64,000 bases of DNA, from assembly GCA_965277345.1 (NCBI GenBank), contig CBDICI010000004.1, forward strand, positions 124,001 through 188,000, given 5' to 3'. Numbering within the stretch: the first letter of the stretch is position 1; every line of letters begins with the position of its first letter. This document shows positions 16,034 through 24,676 of the stretch, piece after piece. The translations under genes were made by a program, and so were the position numbers. Below the pieces are notes generated by a model, which was not told the origin of the DNA, searched no databases, and worked only from the letters and a program-made list of their open reading frames with translations. Source of the stretch: CAIOYC01 sp965277345. Its GTDB lineage: Bacteria > Pseudomonadota > Alphaproteobacteria > Caulobacterales > Caulobacteraceae.

Positions 16034-16639
16034 TTATCCAACGCCATCGCCGCGCGCCGGAGCCTCGTCCGCCAAGGCGGGCCGCCGCAGGATGAACTCG
16101 GGGTCGGCGGTCTGGCCGACCATGAAGGTGTAGTCGCCCACCTTCTCGAAGCCATGGCGCGCGTAAAAGCGCTGGGCCTTCGCATTGCCGCTCCATACTC
16201 CGATCAGCACGGCGCGGCCGGCCAGCCAGGCCAACGAACGCTCCAGCAGGGTGCGGCCGAGGCCGAGGCCCTGCGCCGCCCGGCTGACATAGAGGCGCTT
16301 GAGTTCGCCGTCTTCAGGCGTCGAGCCCGCCAGCGGCAAGCCGTTGTCGCCGGCCTGGGCGTAGGCCAGCAGGCGGCCGGTCTCACCCTCCGCCACCAGC
16401 ACGTGGCCGCGCGGATCGGCGATCCAGCCCGCCACCCGATGCGGCGCATAGCTGGAGGCGAGGAAGGCGCGCAGGTCCGCCTCCGGATAAGGCACGGCGT
16501 AGCCCGCCGGCCCGAAGGTCTCGACGAAGGTCGCTTCGCCGAGGGCGGCGAGCGCGGGCGCATCGGCGGGTGTGGCCAGGCGGATCGTGGCCAGGCGGAT
16601 CGTGGCGGGGCGGGGGGCGGGAGCGGTCGTTTCCGGCAT
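16034..16639 (-). CDS. GNAT family N-acetyltransferase
   Basis: A 201-aa acetyltransferase with the core GELKRLYVSRAAQGLGLGRT (RxxGxG/A acetyl-CoA loop) and the C-terminal WSGNAKAQRFYARHGFEKVG strand-helix, typical of GNATs acting on small amines or peptides. The N-terminus carries two identical ATIRL copies (12-21) produced by a 15-bp tandem duplication. The ATG at 16639 is 38 bp from the divergent deacetylase gene, so the two promoters must lie inside or next to each other. The substrate is unknown. Confidence 0.87.
   Translation of the reverse strand: MPETTAPAPRPATIRLATIRLATPADAPALAALGEATFVETFGPAGYAVPYPEADLRAFLASSYAPHRVAGWIADPRGHVLVAEGETGRLLAYAQAGDNGLPLAGSTPEDGELKRLYVSRAAQGLGLGRTLLERSLAWLAGRAVLIGVWSGNAKAQRFYARHGFEKVGDYTFMVGQTADPEFILRRPALADEAPARGDGVG
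16572..16601. repeat. 15-bp perfect tandem duplication inside the GNAT gene
   Basis: GTGGCCAGGCGGATC occurs twice in direct succession (16572-16586, 16587-16601), with a partial third start (GTGGC). It is in frame and adds five residues (ATIRL) at the N-terminus of the acetyltransferase. It looks like a recent slippage product that could vary between strains. Confidence 0.85.
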
Positions 16640-16677
16640 GGCTTGCTTCAAGCCGCTCCACGCTTCAGTTTCAAGCG

Positions 16678-17610
16678 GTGAGCCTGCCCCTTTTCACCCA
16701 CCCGGCCATGGCCGCCCACGACCCTTCGGCGCACCCGGAGCGGGGCGAGCATCCCGAGCGCCCGGCGCGGCTGGCGGCGGTGCTGGATGCGCTTGCCGAC
16801 GCCGGCCTCGCCAACGACCGCCGCGACGCCTCGCTGGCCGAACGCGCCACGCTCGAACGGGTGCATACGGCGGCCTATGTGGACGCCCTGTTCGCCGCCA
16901 GCCCGGCGAGCGGCCTTCGCCGCATCGACGCCGACACGGTCATGAGCCCGGGCTCGCTGGAGGCGGGGCTACGGGCCGCGGGCGCGGCGGTGGCGGCGGT
17001 GCGGGGCGTGGCGGCGGGCGAGCTCGACCGCGCCTTCTGCGCCGTGCGCCCGCCAGGCCATCATGCCGAGCCGCAGGCGCCCATGGGGTTCTGCCTGTTC
17101 TCCAGCGTCGCCATCGCCGCGCGGGAGGCGCAGGCGCTGGGGCTGAAGCGCGTCGCCGTGGTCGACTTCGACGTGCACCACGGCAACGGCACCCAGGCGG
17201 CGTTCGAGGCGGCCGCCGACCTCCACTTCGCCTCGGTGCACCAGTGGCCGCTCTATCCCGGCACCGGCGCCCCTTCGGAGACCGGGGTCGGCAATATCGC
17301 CAATGCCGTCGTGCCACCGGGCGCCCCGCGCGAACTTTGGCGGCGGGGGTTCGAGGGCTTGATGGCGGGGGTGGAGGCGCACCGGCCGGACCTGATCCTG
17401 ATCTCCGCCGGGTTCGACGCCCACGCCCGCGACCCGCTGGCCGACCAGCTGTTGGAGGCGGCGGACTTCGCCTGGGCCACCCGCGCCATCTTGACTGTCG
17501 CACGCCGGACATGTGGTGGCCGTATTGTGTCCTCCCTCGAGGGGGGCTACGACCTTGAGGCGCTCGGCCGTTCGGCCGTGGCCCATGTCGAAGCGTTGCA
17601 GGCGGCCTGA
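16678..17610 (+). CDS. Histone deacetylase-like amidohydrolase
   Basis: A 310-aa zinc amidohydrolase of the arginase/deacetylase superfamily. The bacterial HDAC N-terminus LPLFTHPAM..HPE..HPERPARL, the active-site RPPGHHAEP His pair, metal-binding DFDVHHGNGTQ, and SAGFDAHARDPLA are all visible. The GTG at 16678 is chosen because the conserved LFTHPAM begins right after it. It probably removes acetyl groups from acetylated amines or polyamines. Placement next to a divergent acetyltransferase hints at opposing reactions, but that is inference. Confidence 0.92.
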   Translation: MSLPLFTHPAMAAHDPSAHPERGEHPERPARLAAVLDALADAGLANDRRDASLAERATLERVHTAAYVDALFAASPASGLRRIDADTVMSPGSLEAGLRAAGAAVAAVRGVAAGELDRAFCAVRPPGHHAEPQAPMGFCLFSSVAIAAREAQALGLKRVAVVDFDVHHGNGTQAAFEAAADLHFASVHQWPLYPGTGAPSETGVGNIANAVVPPGAPRELWRRGFEGLMAGVEAHRPDLILISAGFDAHARDPLADQLLEAADFAWATRAILTVARRTCGGRIVSSLEGGYDLEALGRSAVAHVEALQAA

Positions 17611-17621
17611 CCTACCCAGCG

Positions 17622-18251
17622 ATGTCCACCGCTTCCCCTCCCCCCGCCCCGGCGCGCGACGCCCCCGGCCCCGAGAAGCCTGGCGCAGGCAGCATCGTCA
17701 TCGCCCGTCATGGCGAGCCGGCCCTGTCGCGGCGGGTCAGGCTGTCGTCCTCCGGCTACAAGCGCTGGTGGGCCGCCTATGAGGAGGGCGGCATCATCGA
17801 CCCGCACAAGGCGCCGGTGGGCCTCCTGGAGATGGCGCGGCGCGCGGACGTGATCTTCGCCTCGGTCCGCCAGCGCGCGGTGGAGACCGCCGAGGCCATC
17901 GTCCAGGGCAAGCATTTCGTGCGCGACCCGATGTTCGTCGAGGCGCCCCTGCCCCCGCCGCCCTGGCCCGAGTTCATCAAGATCAGCCCCAAGATCTGGG
18001 GCGCCATCGCCAGGGCCTACTGGTGGTTCGGCCGCAACGACGGGCAGGAGACGCGGGGCGAGGCGGAGGCCCGCGCCCGCGCCGCCGCCGAACGCCTGGC
18101 GGCCGAGGCCGGGCGGGGCCAGCACGTGCTGCTGCTCGCCCACGGATTCTTCAACCACATGGTCGGCAAGGAGCTGAAGCGCCTCGGCTGGCAACTCACC
18201 TCCGGCCGCGGTTACCGATACTGGTCGGCGCGGAAGTACGTGCGGCCCTAG
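17622..18251 (+). CDS. Histidine phosphatase (phosphoglycerate-mutase-like) family protein
   Basis: A 209-aa protein with the phospho-histidine motif IARHGEP at about 27-33 and the second catalytic His in LLLAHGFFNHMVG. The N-terminal 20 residues are proline-rich and disordered. There is a second basic site in ASVRQRAVETAE, the usual phosphate clamp. It follows the deacetylase by 11 bp and probably shares its transcript. The family covers phosphatases for sugars, cofactor intermediates and proteins, so the substrate is open. The B12 context downstream raises a CobC-like role, but the sequence does not prove it. Confidence 0.85.
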   Translation: MSTASPPPAPARDAPGPEKPGAGSIVIARHGEPALSRRVRLSSSGYKRWWAAYEEGGIIDPHKAPVGLLEMARRADVIFASVRQRAVETAEAIVQGKHFVRDPMFVEAPLPPPPWPEFIKISPKIWGAIARAYWWFGRNDGQETRGEAEARARAAAERLAAEAGRGQHVLLLAHGFFNHMVGKELKRLGWQLTSGRGYRYWSARKYVRP

Positions 18252-18289
18252 CGCCGCGTTGACGCGATGTTGCGGCGCCGCTAAGCCTT

Positions 18290-18470
18290 GGCCTGCGACA
18301 GGTTCCCCGCAAGGGGATCAAAAGGGAACTCGGGTGTGAAACCCGGGCTGCCCCCGCAACTGTAAGCGGCGAGCCTGTCCGCCAACGCCACTGGGTAAGC
18401 TCTTCGGAGCGCGCCTGGGAAGGCGGCGGACGCCGGTGACGACCCGCGAGCCAGGAGACCTGCCTGACGC
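18290..18470 (+). promoter_or_regulatory. Cobalamin (AdoCbl-type) riboswitch
   Basis: The leader contains the conserved core in order: AGGTTCCCC start, AAAAGGGAA, CCCGGGCTGCCCCCGCAACT followed by GTAAGCGG, GCCACTGGG, and the B12 box AGCCAGGAGACCTGCC (18449-18464). It lies 114 bp upstream of the TonB receptor start, so it should repress receptor and transporter expression when cobalamin is plentiful. No clear terminator hairpin with a T-run follows, so control may be at translation. Confidence 0.96.
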
Positions 18471-18583
18471 AGCTGTCTTCCGCGCGGCCGGGGTGCGCCG
18501 AACGGAGCGGGTCTTCCCGAATGACGGCATCACCCGCTGGGCGCCCGCAAGGCGTGCGGCCTGTCGTCTTGAGGAGCCCGGCC

Positions 18584-20566
18584 ATGCGCCACCCGTTCGC
18601 CCTATCCGCTTCCATCGCCGCCCTGGCGGCGTCCAGCCCCATACTCGCCGCGGAGACTCCGCCCGGCGCCCCCGCCCCGACCCCCGACGTGGCGGGCGCC
18701 GCCGGCGCCAATGCCGGCCCGGAGATCGTCGTCGTCGCCAACCGCGCCGCCCAGCCGCTGGATACGGTAGGCCAGTCCGTCACCGTGCTCACCGCGCCGC
18801 GGATCGAGGCCGACCAGGAGGTGGTCATTGCCGACATCCTGGCCCGCACGCCGGGCGTCAACGTCGCCCGCAACGGCGGGGTGGGCGGAGTGACGTCGCT
18901 GTTCATCCGCGGCGCCGACGCCGACCAGACGCTGGTGCTGGTGGACGGGGTGCAGATCAACGACCCCTCCGCCCCCGCCGGCGGGTTCGACTTCGCCAAC
19001 TTGCTGGTCGGCGACGTGTCGCGGATCGAGGTGCTGCGTGGCCAGCAATCCACCCTCTATGGCAGCCAGGCCATCGGCGGGGTGGTGAACATCGTCACCG
19101 CCGACCCCACCCGGCCGTTGCAGGGCGACGCCCAGATCGAGGGCGGCAGCTATGGCACGGGCTACGCCAAGGCGGGGCTCGGCGGGGTGGACGGGCCGTG
19201 GAGCTGGCGGGTGGCGGCGCACACCTACACCACCACCGGCGTCTCCGCCTTCGACCAGAAGCTCGGCGGCAAGGAGGCGGACGGGTATCGCAACCAGGGC
19301 CTGTCCGGCCGGCTCGGCTACGCCTTCAGCCCGGACGTGTCGCTCGATCTGCGCGGCCTCTATGTGCAGGCGCGCGACAAGCTGGACGGATTTTCCACGC
19401 CCACCTTCAGCTTCGGCGACGACAGCGAATACAGCGCCACCCGCGAAAGCATCGCCTATGCCGGGCTGAACTTCGCCCTGCTGGACGGGCGGCTGAAGAA
19501 CCGGATCGCCGGGCAATACACCCTGACCCAGCGCAACAGCTACGACCCCGCCGACGCGCCGGTGACCCGCACCTTCGACGGGCGCGGGACCAATGCACGG
19601 GTGGAGTACCAGGGGACCTACGCCCTCGCGAAGGGCTGGACCGGGGTGTTCGGCGCGCAGAGCCAGCGGGAGTCGATCACCACCTCCTCTCCCGCCTTCG
19701 ACTTCCCCGGCACGCCGCCCACCAAGGCCGACGCCACCACCAACTCCGGCTATGGCCAGCTTCAGGCCGAGCCGATCCACGGCCTGAACCTCACCGGCGG
19801 CCTGCGCTATGACGACCACTCCACCTTCGGCGGCCACACGGTGGGGCAGGTCTCGGGCGCCTGGGCGCTGAACGGCGGCGCCACCCTGCTACGCGCCAGT
19901 TGGGGCCAGGGCTTCAAGGCGCCGACGGTCTACCAGCTCTATTCGCCGTACGGGAACACCGCCCTGCGTCCGGAGCGGTCGGACGGCTTCGACGCGGGGG
20001 TGGAGCAGCGGTTCTGGGATGGCCGCGTCGATCTGCAGGCCACCTATTTCAACCGCGATACCCGCAACCTGATCGACTTCGCCTTCTGCCCGTCCAAGGC
20101 CACGCCGCTCTGCGCCAGCGGACGGTTCGGCTATTACGACAATATCGACCGCGCCAAGGCGCAGGGGGTGGAGCTTTCCGGCGCCGTGCATCCGCTGGCG
20201 GGCCTCGATCTCACCGCCAACTACACCTATCTCGACGACAAGAACCGCTCGCCGGGGTTCGACTATGGCAAGGACCTGGCGCGCCGGCCCCGCGACGCCG
20301 CCAACGGCGAGGCCAGCTATGTATGGCCGTTCAGGCTGACCACGGCGGTGGCGGTCCGCTATGCCGGATCGAGCTTCAGCGATGCGGGGAACGCCGCCAG
20401 GCTGAAGAGCTACACCTTGGTGGATCTTCGCGCCGCCTACCCGCTGGGGCACGGCGTCGAGCTCTATGGCCGCGTCGAGAACCTGTTCGACAAGGCCTAT
20501 GAGACGGTGTTCCAGTACGGCAATCCCGGCCGCGCCGGCTATGTCGGGGTACGGGCGACGTTCTGA
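18584..20566 (+). CDS. btuB: TonB-dependent cobalamin receptor
   Basis: A 660-aa outer-membrane beta-barrel with a signal peptide (SASIAALAASSPILA), then the TonB-box/plug region (EIVVVANRAAQPLDTVGQSV; TSLFIRGADADQTLVLVDGV, GQQSTLYGSQAIGGVVNI) and a barrel ending in an aromatic C-terminal strand (VGVRATF). It brings vitamin B12 into the periplasm with TonB energy. The start at 18584 has GAGGAG 7 bp upstream. The specificity call rests on the cobalamin riboswitch in its leader and the following ABC genes. Confidence 0.95.
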   Translation: MRHPFALSASIAALAASSPILAAETPPGAPAPTPDVAGAAGANAGPEIVVVANRAAQPLDTVGQSVTVLTAPRIEADQEVVIADILARTPGVNVARNGGVGGVTSLFIRGADADQTLVLVDGVQINDPSAPAGGFDFANLLVGDVSRIEVLRGQQSTLYGSQAIGGVVNIVTADPTRPLQGDAQIEGGSYGTGYAKAGLGGVDGPWSWRVAAHTYTTTGVSAFDQKLGGKEADGYRNQGLSGRLGYAFSPDVSLDLRGLYVQARDKLDGFSTPTFSFGDDSEYSATRESIAYAGLNFALLDGRLKNRIAGQYTLTQRNSYDPADAPVTRTFDGRGTNARVEYQGTYALAKGWTGVFGAQSQRESITTSSPAFDFPGTPPTKADATTNSGYGQLQAEPIHGLNLTGGLRYDDHSTFGGHTVGQVSGAWALNGGATLLRASWGQGFKAPTVYQLYSPYGNTALRPERSDGFDAGVEQRFWDGRVDLQATYFNRDTRNLIDFAFCPSKATPLCASGRFGYYDNIDRAKAQGVELSGAVHPLAGLDLTANYTYLDDKNRSPGFDYGKDLARRPRDAANGEASYVWPFRLTTAVAVRYAGSSFSDAGNAARLKSYTLVDLRAAYPLGHGVELYGRVENLFDKAYETVFQYGNPGRAGYVGVRATF

Positions 20567-20587
20567 TCCGATGATCGGCTCTATCCC

Positions 20588-21358
20588 ATGATGCCCCGCC
20601 GCGTCGTCTCGCTGAACCCCTGTCTCGACGCGGTGCTGGTGGCGGTGGCGGATCGCGGCCAGATCGCCGCGCTCAGCCACTATGCCCGCGACGCCTACGG
20701 TTCGACCATCGCCGCCGTGGCCCGCACCCTGCCCGTCACCTATGAGAGCGCGGAAGAGGTGATGATGCTGCGCCCGGACCTGATCCTGGCCAGCCGCCTG
20801 ACCGGCCCGGCGACCCAGGCGGCGTTGGGGCGGCTGGGGGTGAAGGTCGAGGCTTTCGCGGTGCCGAACACGGTGGCGGAGAGCCTGGCGCAGGTGGCGC
20901 GCATCGCCGCCCTGGTCGGCCACCCGGATCGCGGCGCCCGGCTGATCGGCCGCATCGACGCGGCCCTGGCCGCCGCCGCCCCGCCGCCGGGGTCGCGGCC
21001 CGTCGCCGCCCTGGTGTTCCAGCCGCAGGGATTCGCAGCCGGGACCGGCACGCTGATGAACGAGATGCTGGTGCGTACCGGCTTCCTCAACGTGGCCGCG
21101 CGTTATGGCGTCGGCCAGTGGGGCAATGTCTCGCTGGAACGGCTGCTGGCCGATCCGCCGCGGATGCTGCTGGCGGGACAGGCGCGCCCGGGCGCGCCGA
21201 CCTGGGCCGAGCGGCTGGTCACCCACCCGGCGCTGCGCGCCGTGGCGGGCCGGATGCAGCGCGCCGCCTTTCCCGAGCGGCTGCTTTATTGCGGCGGGCC
21301 GGCCCTGATCCAGACCGCGCAGGTCCTGGCCGCCGCGCGGCGCGGCGTGCGGGGATGA
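20588..21358 (+). CDS. btuF: BtuF-like cobalamin-binding protein lacking a signal peptide
   Basis: A 256-aa protein of the FepB/BtuF periplasmic-binding fold, starting RRVVSLNPCLDAVLVAVADR, which in relatives is the mature N-terminus. ISALSHYSRD-type text (IAALSHYARDAYG) is typical of BtuF-like proteins. An in-frame stop (the btuB TGA at 20564-20566) lies just upstream, so no export signal can be encoded. It is followed by the permease with an ATGA overlap. Either it works with an unusual topology, uses another export route, or the gene has lost its signal sequence. Confidence 0.85.
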   Translation: MMPRRVVSLNPCLDAVLVAVADRGQIAALSHYARDAYGSTIAAVARTLPVTYESAEEVMMLRPDLILASRLTGPATQAALGRLGVKVEAFAVPNTVAESLAQVARIAALVGHPDRGARLIGRIDAALAAAAPPPGSRPVAALVFQPQGFAAGTGTLMNEMLVRTGFLNVAARYGVGQWGNVSLERLLADPPRMLLAGQARPGAPTWAERLVTHPALRAVAGRMQRAAFPERLLYCGGPALIQTAQVLAAARRGVRG

Positions 21359-22344
21359 CACTCCGGCCGCCGCCCCATGCGCTGCTGATCGTCGCGCTGA
21401 TCGCCCTGATCGCGCTGCTGAGCCTGGCCTCCCTCGCGGCGGGACGGGTGTGGGTCCCCCTCCCCGCCTGGTTCGCCGCTGGCGATCCGCGCTGGGCCAT
21501 CGTCACCGGACTGAGGCTGCCGCGGACGGTGCTGGGCGTCATGGTCGGGGCCGCGCTCGGCCTGTCCGGCGCCGCGCTGCAGGGCTATACCCGCAACCCG
21601 CTGGCGGACCCCGGCCTGCTCGGCGTTTCGGCCATGGCGGCGCTGGGCGCCATCGTCACCCTGTATTTCGGCATGGCCGTGGCCTCCGCCTGGCTGTTGC
21701 CCACCGGGGCGGTGATCGGCGCCATGATCGGCATCGGCGTCCTGTTGCTGCTGGCGGGGCGCACCGGCGGGGTGGTGACCTTCGTGCTGGCCGGGGTGAT
21801 CCTGCAGACCTTGGCGGGCGCCGGCGTGGCCCTGGCCCTGTCCCTGGCCCCCAACCCCTGGGCCTCGGGCGAGATCGTCAACTGGCTCCTGGGCTCGCTG
21901 CAGGACCGCAGCATCGAGGAGGTGGAGTGGGCCGCGCCCTTCATCGGCGTGGGGGCGGTGATGATCCTGTTCACCGGCCGCGCTCTCGACGCGCTGACGC
22001 TGGGCGAGGAGGGCGCCCGCGCCCTCGGCGCCGATATTCCGCGCACCCAGTGGCTGCTGGCGCTGGGCGTCGGTCTGGCGGCGGGGGGATCGACGGCGGT
22101 GACCGGCGAGATCGGCTTCGTCGGCCTGATCGTGCCCCACCTGATGCGCCCCTTCGTCGGCGCCCGGCCGGGGCGACTCTTGATCCCGAGCGCCCTCGCC
22201 GGCGCCGCGCTGGTGCTGGCCGCCGACATTCTGGTGCGCCTGATCCCTGCGGCGCAGGAGGTGAAACTGGCCGTGGCCATGACCGCCATCGGCGCGCCCT
22301 TCTTCCTCACCCTGCTCGTCTCCATGCGCCGGCGGCTGGCATGA
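21355..22344 (+). CDS. btuC: FecCD-family ABC permease for cobalamin
   Basis: A 329-aa inner-membrane permease with about ten hydrophobic segments. The family signatures LRLPRTVLGVMVGAALGLSG, RNPLADPGLLGVS and GEIGFVGLIVPHLMRPFVG are present (some part of longer runs). The start overlaps btuF (ATGA at 21355-21358) and the end overlaps btuD (ATGA at 22341-22344), so the three proteins are translationally coupled. It forms the membrane channel of the vitamin B12 importer. Confidence 0.94.
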   Translation: MTLRPPPHALLIVALIALIALLSLASLAAGRVWVPLPAWFAAGDPRWAIVTGLRLPRTVLGVMVGAALGLSGAALQGYTRNPLADPGLLGVSAMAALGAIVTLYFGMAVASAWLLPTGAVIGAMIGIGVLLLLAGRTGGVVTFVLAGVILQTLAGAGVALALSLAPNPWASGEIVNWLLGSLQDRSIEEVEWAAPFIGVGAVMILFTGRALDALTLGEEGARALGADIPRTQWLLALGVGLAAGGSTAVTGEIGFVGLIVPHLMRPFVGARPGRLLIPSALAGAALVLAADILVRLIPAAQEVKLAVAMTAIGAPFFLTLLVSMRRRLA

Positions 22345-23117
22345 GCGGCCTGGCGGCGAAGGGAATGGAGGTGAGGCTGGGCGGGCAGCCGGTGCTGCGC
22401 GGCGTCGATCTCGCCTTGCGCGCGGGGGAGGTCACCGCGCTAATCGGACCGAACGGCGCGGGCAAATCGACGCTGCTGGCCTGCCTCGCCGGCCTGCGGG
22501 CGCCCGATACCGGCGCGGTGCGGCTGGAGGGGCTAGACCTGGCCAGCCTGGCGCCGCGCGAGCGCGCCCGCCGCATCGGGTTCCTGCCGCAGACGCCGCA
22601 GATCGCCTGGGCGGTGGATGTGGAGACGCTGGTGGGCCTCGGCCGCCTGCCCTGGCAGGGCGCGCTGGCGGGGGGATTGGGTGTGGACGATCGGGCGGCG
22701 GTGGACTGGGCGCTGGCGCAGACGGGCATGACCGCGTTCCGCCGCCGCGTCGCCGTCACCCTGTCCGGCGGCGAGCGGGCGCGGGCTCTGATGGCGCGGG
22801 CGCTGGCCGGGCGGCCGGACTGGCTGCTGGCCGACGAACCGCTGGCGGGCCTCGATCCCGGCCACCAGTTCGACGCCTGCGACCTCTATCGCCGCATGGC
22901 CGCCGAGGGGCGGGGCGTGATGGTGACCCTGCACGACCTCACGCTCGCCGCGCGGCTGGGCGACCGGGTGGTGGTGTTGGCGGAGGGCCGCATCGCCGCC
23001 GACGGCCCGCCGGCCGAGGCCTTGACCCCAGCCCTGCTGGCCGAGGTCTATGGCGTGACGGCGCGGGTGGCCGATGGCCCGGATGGGCTCACGGTGGAGC
23101 TGCTGGGCCGAATCTAG
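22341..23117 (+). CDS. btuD: ABC transporter ATPase for cobalamin/iron-complex uptake
   Basis: A 258-aa ATP-binding subunit with Walker A GPNGAGKST (36-44), signature LSGGERARALMARALAG, Walker B WLLADEPLAGLD and the switch His in VTLHDLTLAARLGD. The order btuB-btuF-btuC-btuD behind a B12 riboswitch makes cobalamin the likely substrate rather than a siderophore. The last gene of the operon is followed by a GTCATCCCGG palindrome. Confidence 0.93.
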   Translation: MSGLAAKGMEVRLGGQPVLRGVDLALRAGEVTALIGPNGAGKSTLLACLAGLRAPDTGAVRLEGLDLASLAPRERARRIGFLPQTPQIAWAVDVETLVGLGRLPWQGALAGGLGVDDRAAVDWALAQTGMTAFRRRVAVTLSGGERARALMARALAGRPDWLLADEPLAGLDPGHQFDACDLYRRMAAEGRGVMVTLHDLTLAARLGDRVVVLAEGRIAADGPPAEALTPALLAEVYGVTARVADGPDGLTVELLGRI

Positions 23118-23121
23118 CGTT

Positions 23122-23196
23122 TGTCATCCCGGAGGGCGGAGCCGATCCGGGACCCAGACCCGACTTTAGCAGGGTCCCGGCATTCGGCGGGATGAG
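23122..23196. repeat. GTCATCCCGG palindromic repeat, nested copy 2
   Basis: The outer arms TGTCATCCCGG and CGGGATGAG-type sequence enclose an inner pair, GGGACC and GGTCCC. This is the same two-level design as the copy at 8959, with different spacer sequence. It lies between the convergent btuD and serine hydrolase genes, 5 bp after the btuD stop. Placement of all three copies at gene ends suggests a role as transcript ends or a preference for harmless insertion sites. Confidence 0.8.
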
Positions 23197-23208
23197 CGGT
23201 AGGCCAGG

Positions 23209-24546
23209 CTACTTCTCCGGATGCAGCAGCGCCTGGTAGGTGAGCGTGCGGGCCATCCCGCCGAGGTCGTCGCCGCCGGTGCCGCCCATGCGCTGGATCA
23301 TGCCGACGAAGAAGAGGTCGTTGGTCGGGTCGATCCAGAACCAGGTGCCCGCCGCGCCGCCCCAGCTCATGGTGTTCTTGCCCTCCAGCGTGCCCGCGGC
23401 GCGCGGATCGTTCACCACCATGAAGTCGAGCCCGAAGCCCACCGCCTCGTTGAACCGCGCCACGCTGGTGCCGTTGGAGGAGACCAGCACATTGTGCGGG
23501 ATCACGTTGGTGTCCATCAGCTCAACCGAGGCCGGCGAGAGGATACGCACCCCGTCCAACTCGCCCTTGTTCAGCATCATCTGGCAGAAGCGGGCGTAGT
23601 CGGTGGTGGTGGAGACGAGGCCGCCGCCGCCGGACTCCATCGAGGGCGCCTTGGTGTAGTCCGGCATCGGCCCCATCCCGAACAGGTCCTTGGCCTCGTC
23701 GATCTTGCCGGTGGCCTTGTCGCCCACATAGACCGCGGCGAGGCGCCCCTCCTTGCCGCCCTGCACATAGAAGGCGGTGTCGTTCATCTTCAGCGGCGCG
23801 AAGACATAGCGCTCCATGAACTCGCCGAGCGGCATCCCCGACAGCTTCTCGATGATGTAGCCCTGGATATCGACGGCGCTGGAATAGCTCCAGTTCGTGC
23901 CGGGCTGGTACATCAGCGGGATCTCGGCGGTGCGCTCGATCATCTGGTGCAGGCCGGTGGCGGACAGCACCTTCTTCTCGCGATAGAGCTTGTCCACCGG
24001 ATGCACGTCGCCGAGGCCGTAGCCGAAGCCGGCGGTGTGGCTCATGATCTCGCGCATGGTGGGCGGGCGCTTCATCTCCTCGGTGAGAATCGTCTTCCCG
24101 TCGGGCCCGAGACCGGTCATCACGCGCAGGGTCTTGAACTCGGGCACATAGCGGGTGACCGGATCGTCCAGCCGCCACTTGCCCTGCTCGAACAGGATCA
24201 TCATGCCGACGCCGGTGAGCGGCTTGGTCATGGAATAGATGCGGAAGATCTCGTCCTTGTTCATCGGCTGGCCGCTCGCCAGCGACGCCTTGCCGTAGGT
24301 GTTGAACTCCACCACCTTGCCGTGGCGGGCGAGCAGGGTGGTCATGCCCGCCACCCGGCCCTGCGCCACCACGCCGGCCATATAGTCGTCCAGCCGCTTC
24401 AGCCGGGCGCTGTCGAAGCCGACCGATTCGGGACTGGACGCAGGAGTCAGGCCTTCGCCGCTCATGGGCCGGGCCCCGGCGGCGTAAGGCGCGGCGAGGA
24501 TGGCGAGCGCACTGAGCGCGGCCGCAAGACGGGCGTGAGTGGCCAA
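23209..24546 (-). CDS. Exported serine beta-lactamase-fold hydrolase
   Basis: A 445-aa protein with a signal peptide (LAAALSALAILAAPYAAG ending ARP). The catalytic SMTK motif gives Ser105/Lys108. The YSSA element occurs in NWSYSSAVDIQGYI. It belongs to the beta-lactamase class C/PBP4*/esterase family. The C-terminal W-G-G motif (MSWGGAAGTWFWIDP) replaces the KTG box, typical of esterase-like members. It is likely periplasmic, with an ester, peptide or beta-lactam substrate unknown. It is not closely similar to the other member at 9058. Confidence 0.9.
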   Translation of the reverse strand: MATHARLAAALSALAILAAPYAAGARPMSGEGLTPASSPESVGFDSARLKRLDDYMAGVVAQGRVAGMTTLLARHGKVVEFNTYGKASLASGQPMNKDEIFRIYSMTKPLTGVGMMILFEQGKWRLDDPVTRYVPEFKTLRVMTGLGPDGKTILTEEMKRPPTMREIMSHTAGFGYGLGDVHPVDKLYREKKVLSATGLHQMIERTAEIPLMYQPGTNWSYSSAVDIQGYIIEKLSGMPLGEFMERYVFAPLKMNDTAFYVQGGKEGRLAAVYVGDKATGKIDEAKDLFGMGPMPDYTKAPSMESGGGGLVSTTTDYARFCQMMLNKGELDGVRILSPASVELMDTNVIPHNVLVSSNGTSVARFNEAVGFGLDFMVVNDPRAAGTLEGKNTMSWGGAAGTWFWIDPTNDLFFVGMIQRMGGTGGDDLGGMARTLTYQALLHPEK

Positions 24547-24676
24547 GGCGGATTCCCCCTTTTCAAATTTTGCCAGAGCTTACGCGCGGCCCGTCATGGC
24601 GCAAGCGGCAAGCGTCCGACTCGGCGCATCGCCCCAGATAAGGGTATGGTCGCCGGGCGGCCGATAAGGGGCAGAC

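Noticed and set aside
16570..16677. Extended N-terminus of the deacetylase-like gene
   Set aside because: The residues are translated from the antisense of the neighbouring GNAT repeat; the family N-terminus begins at the GTG at 16678.
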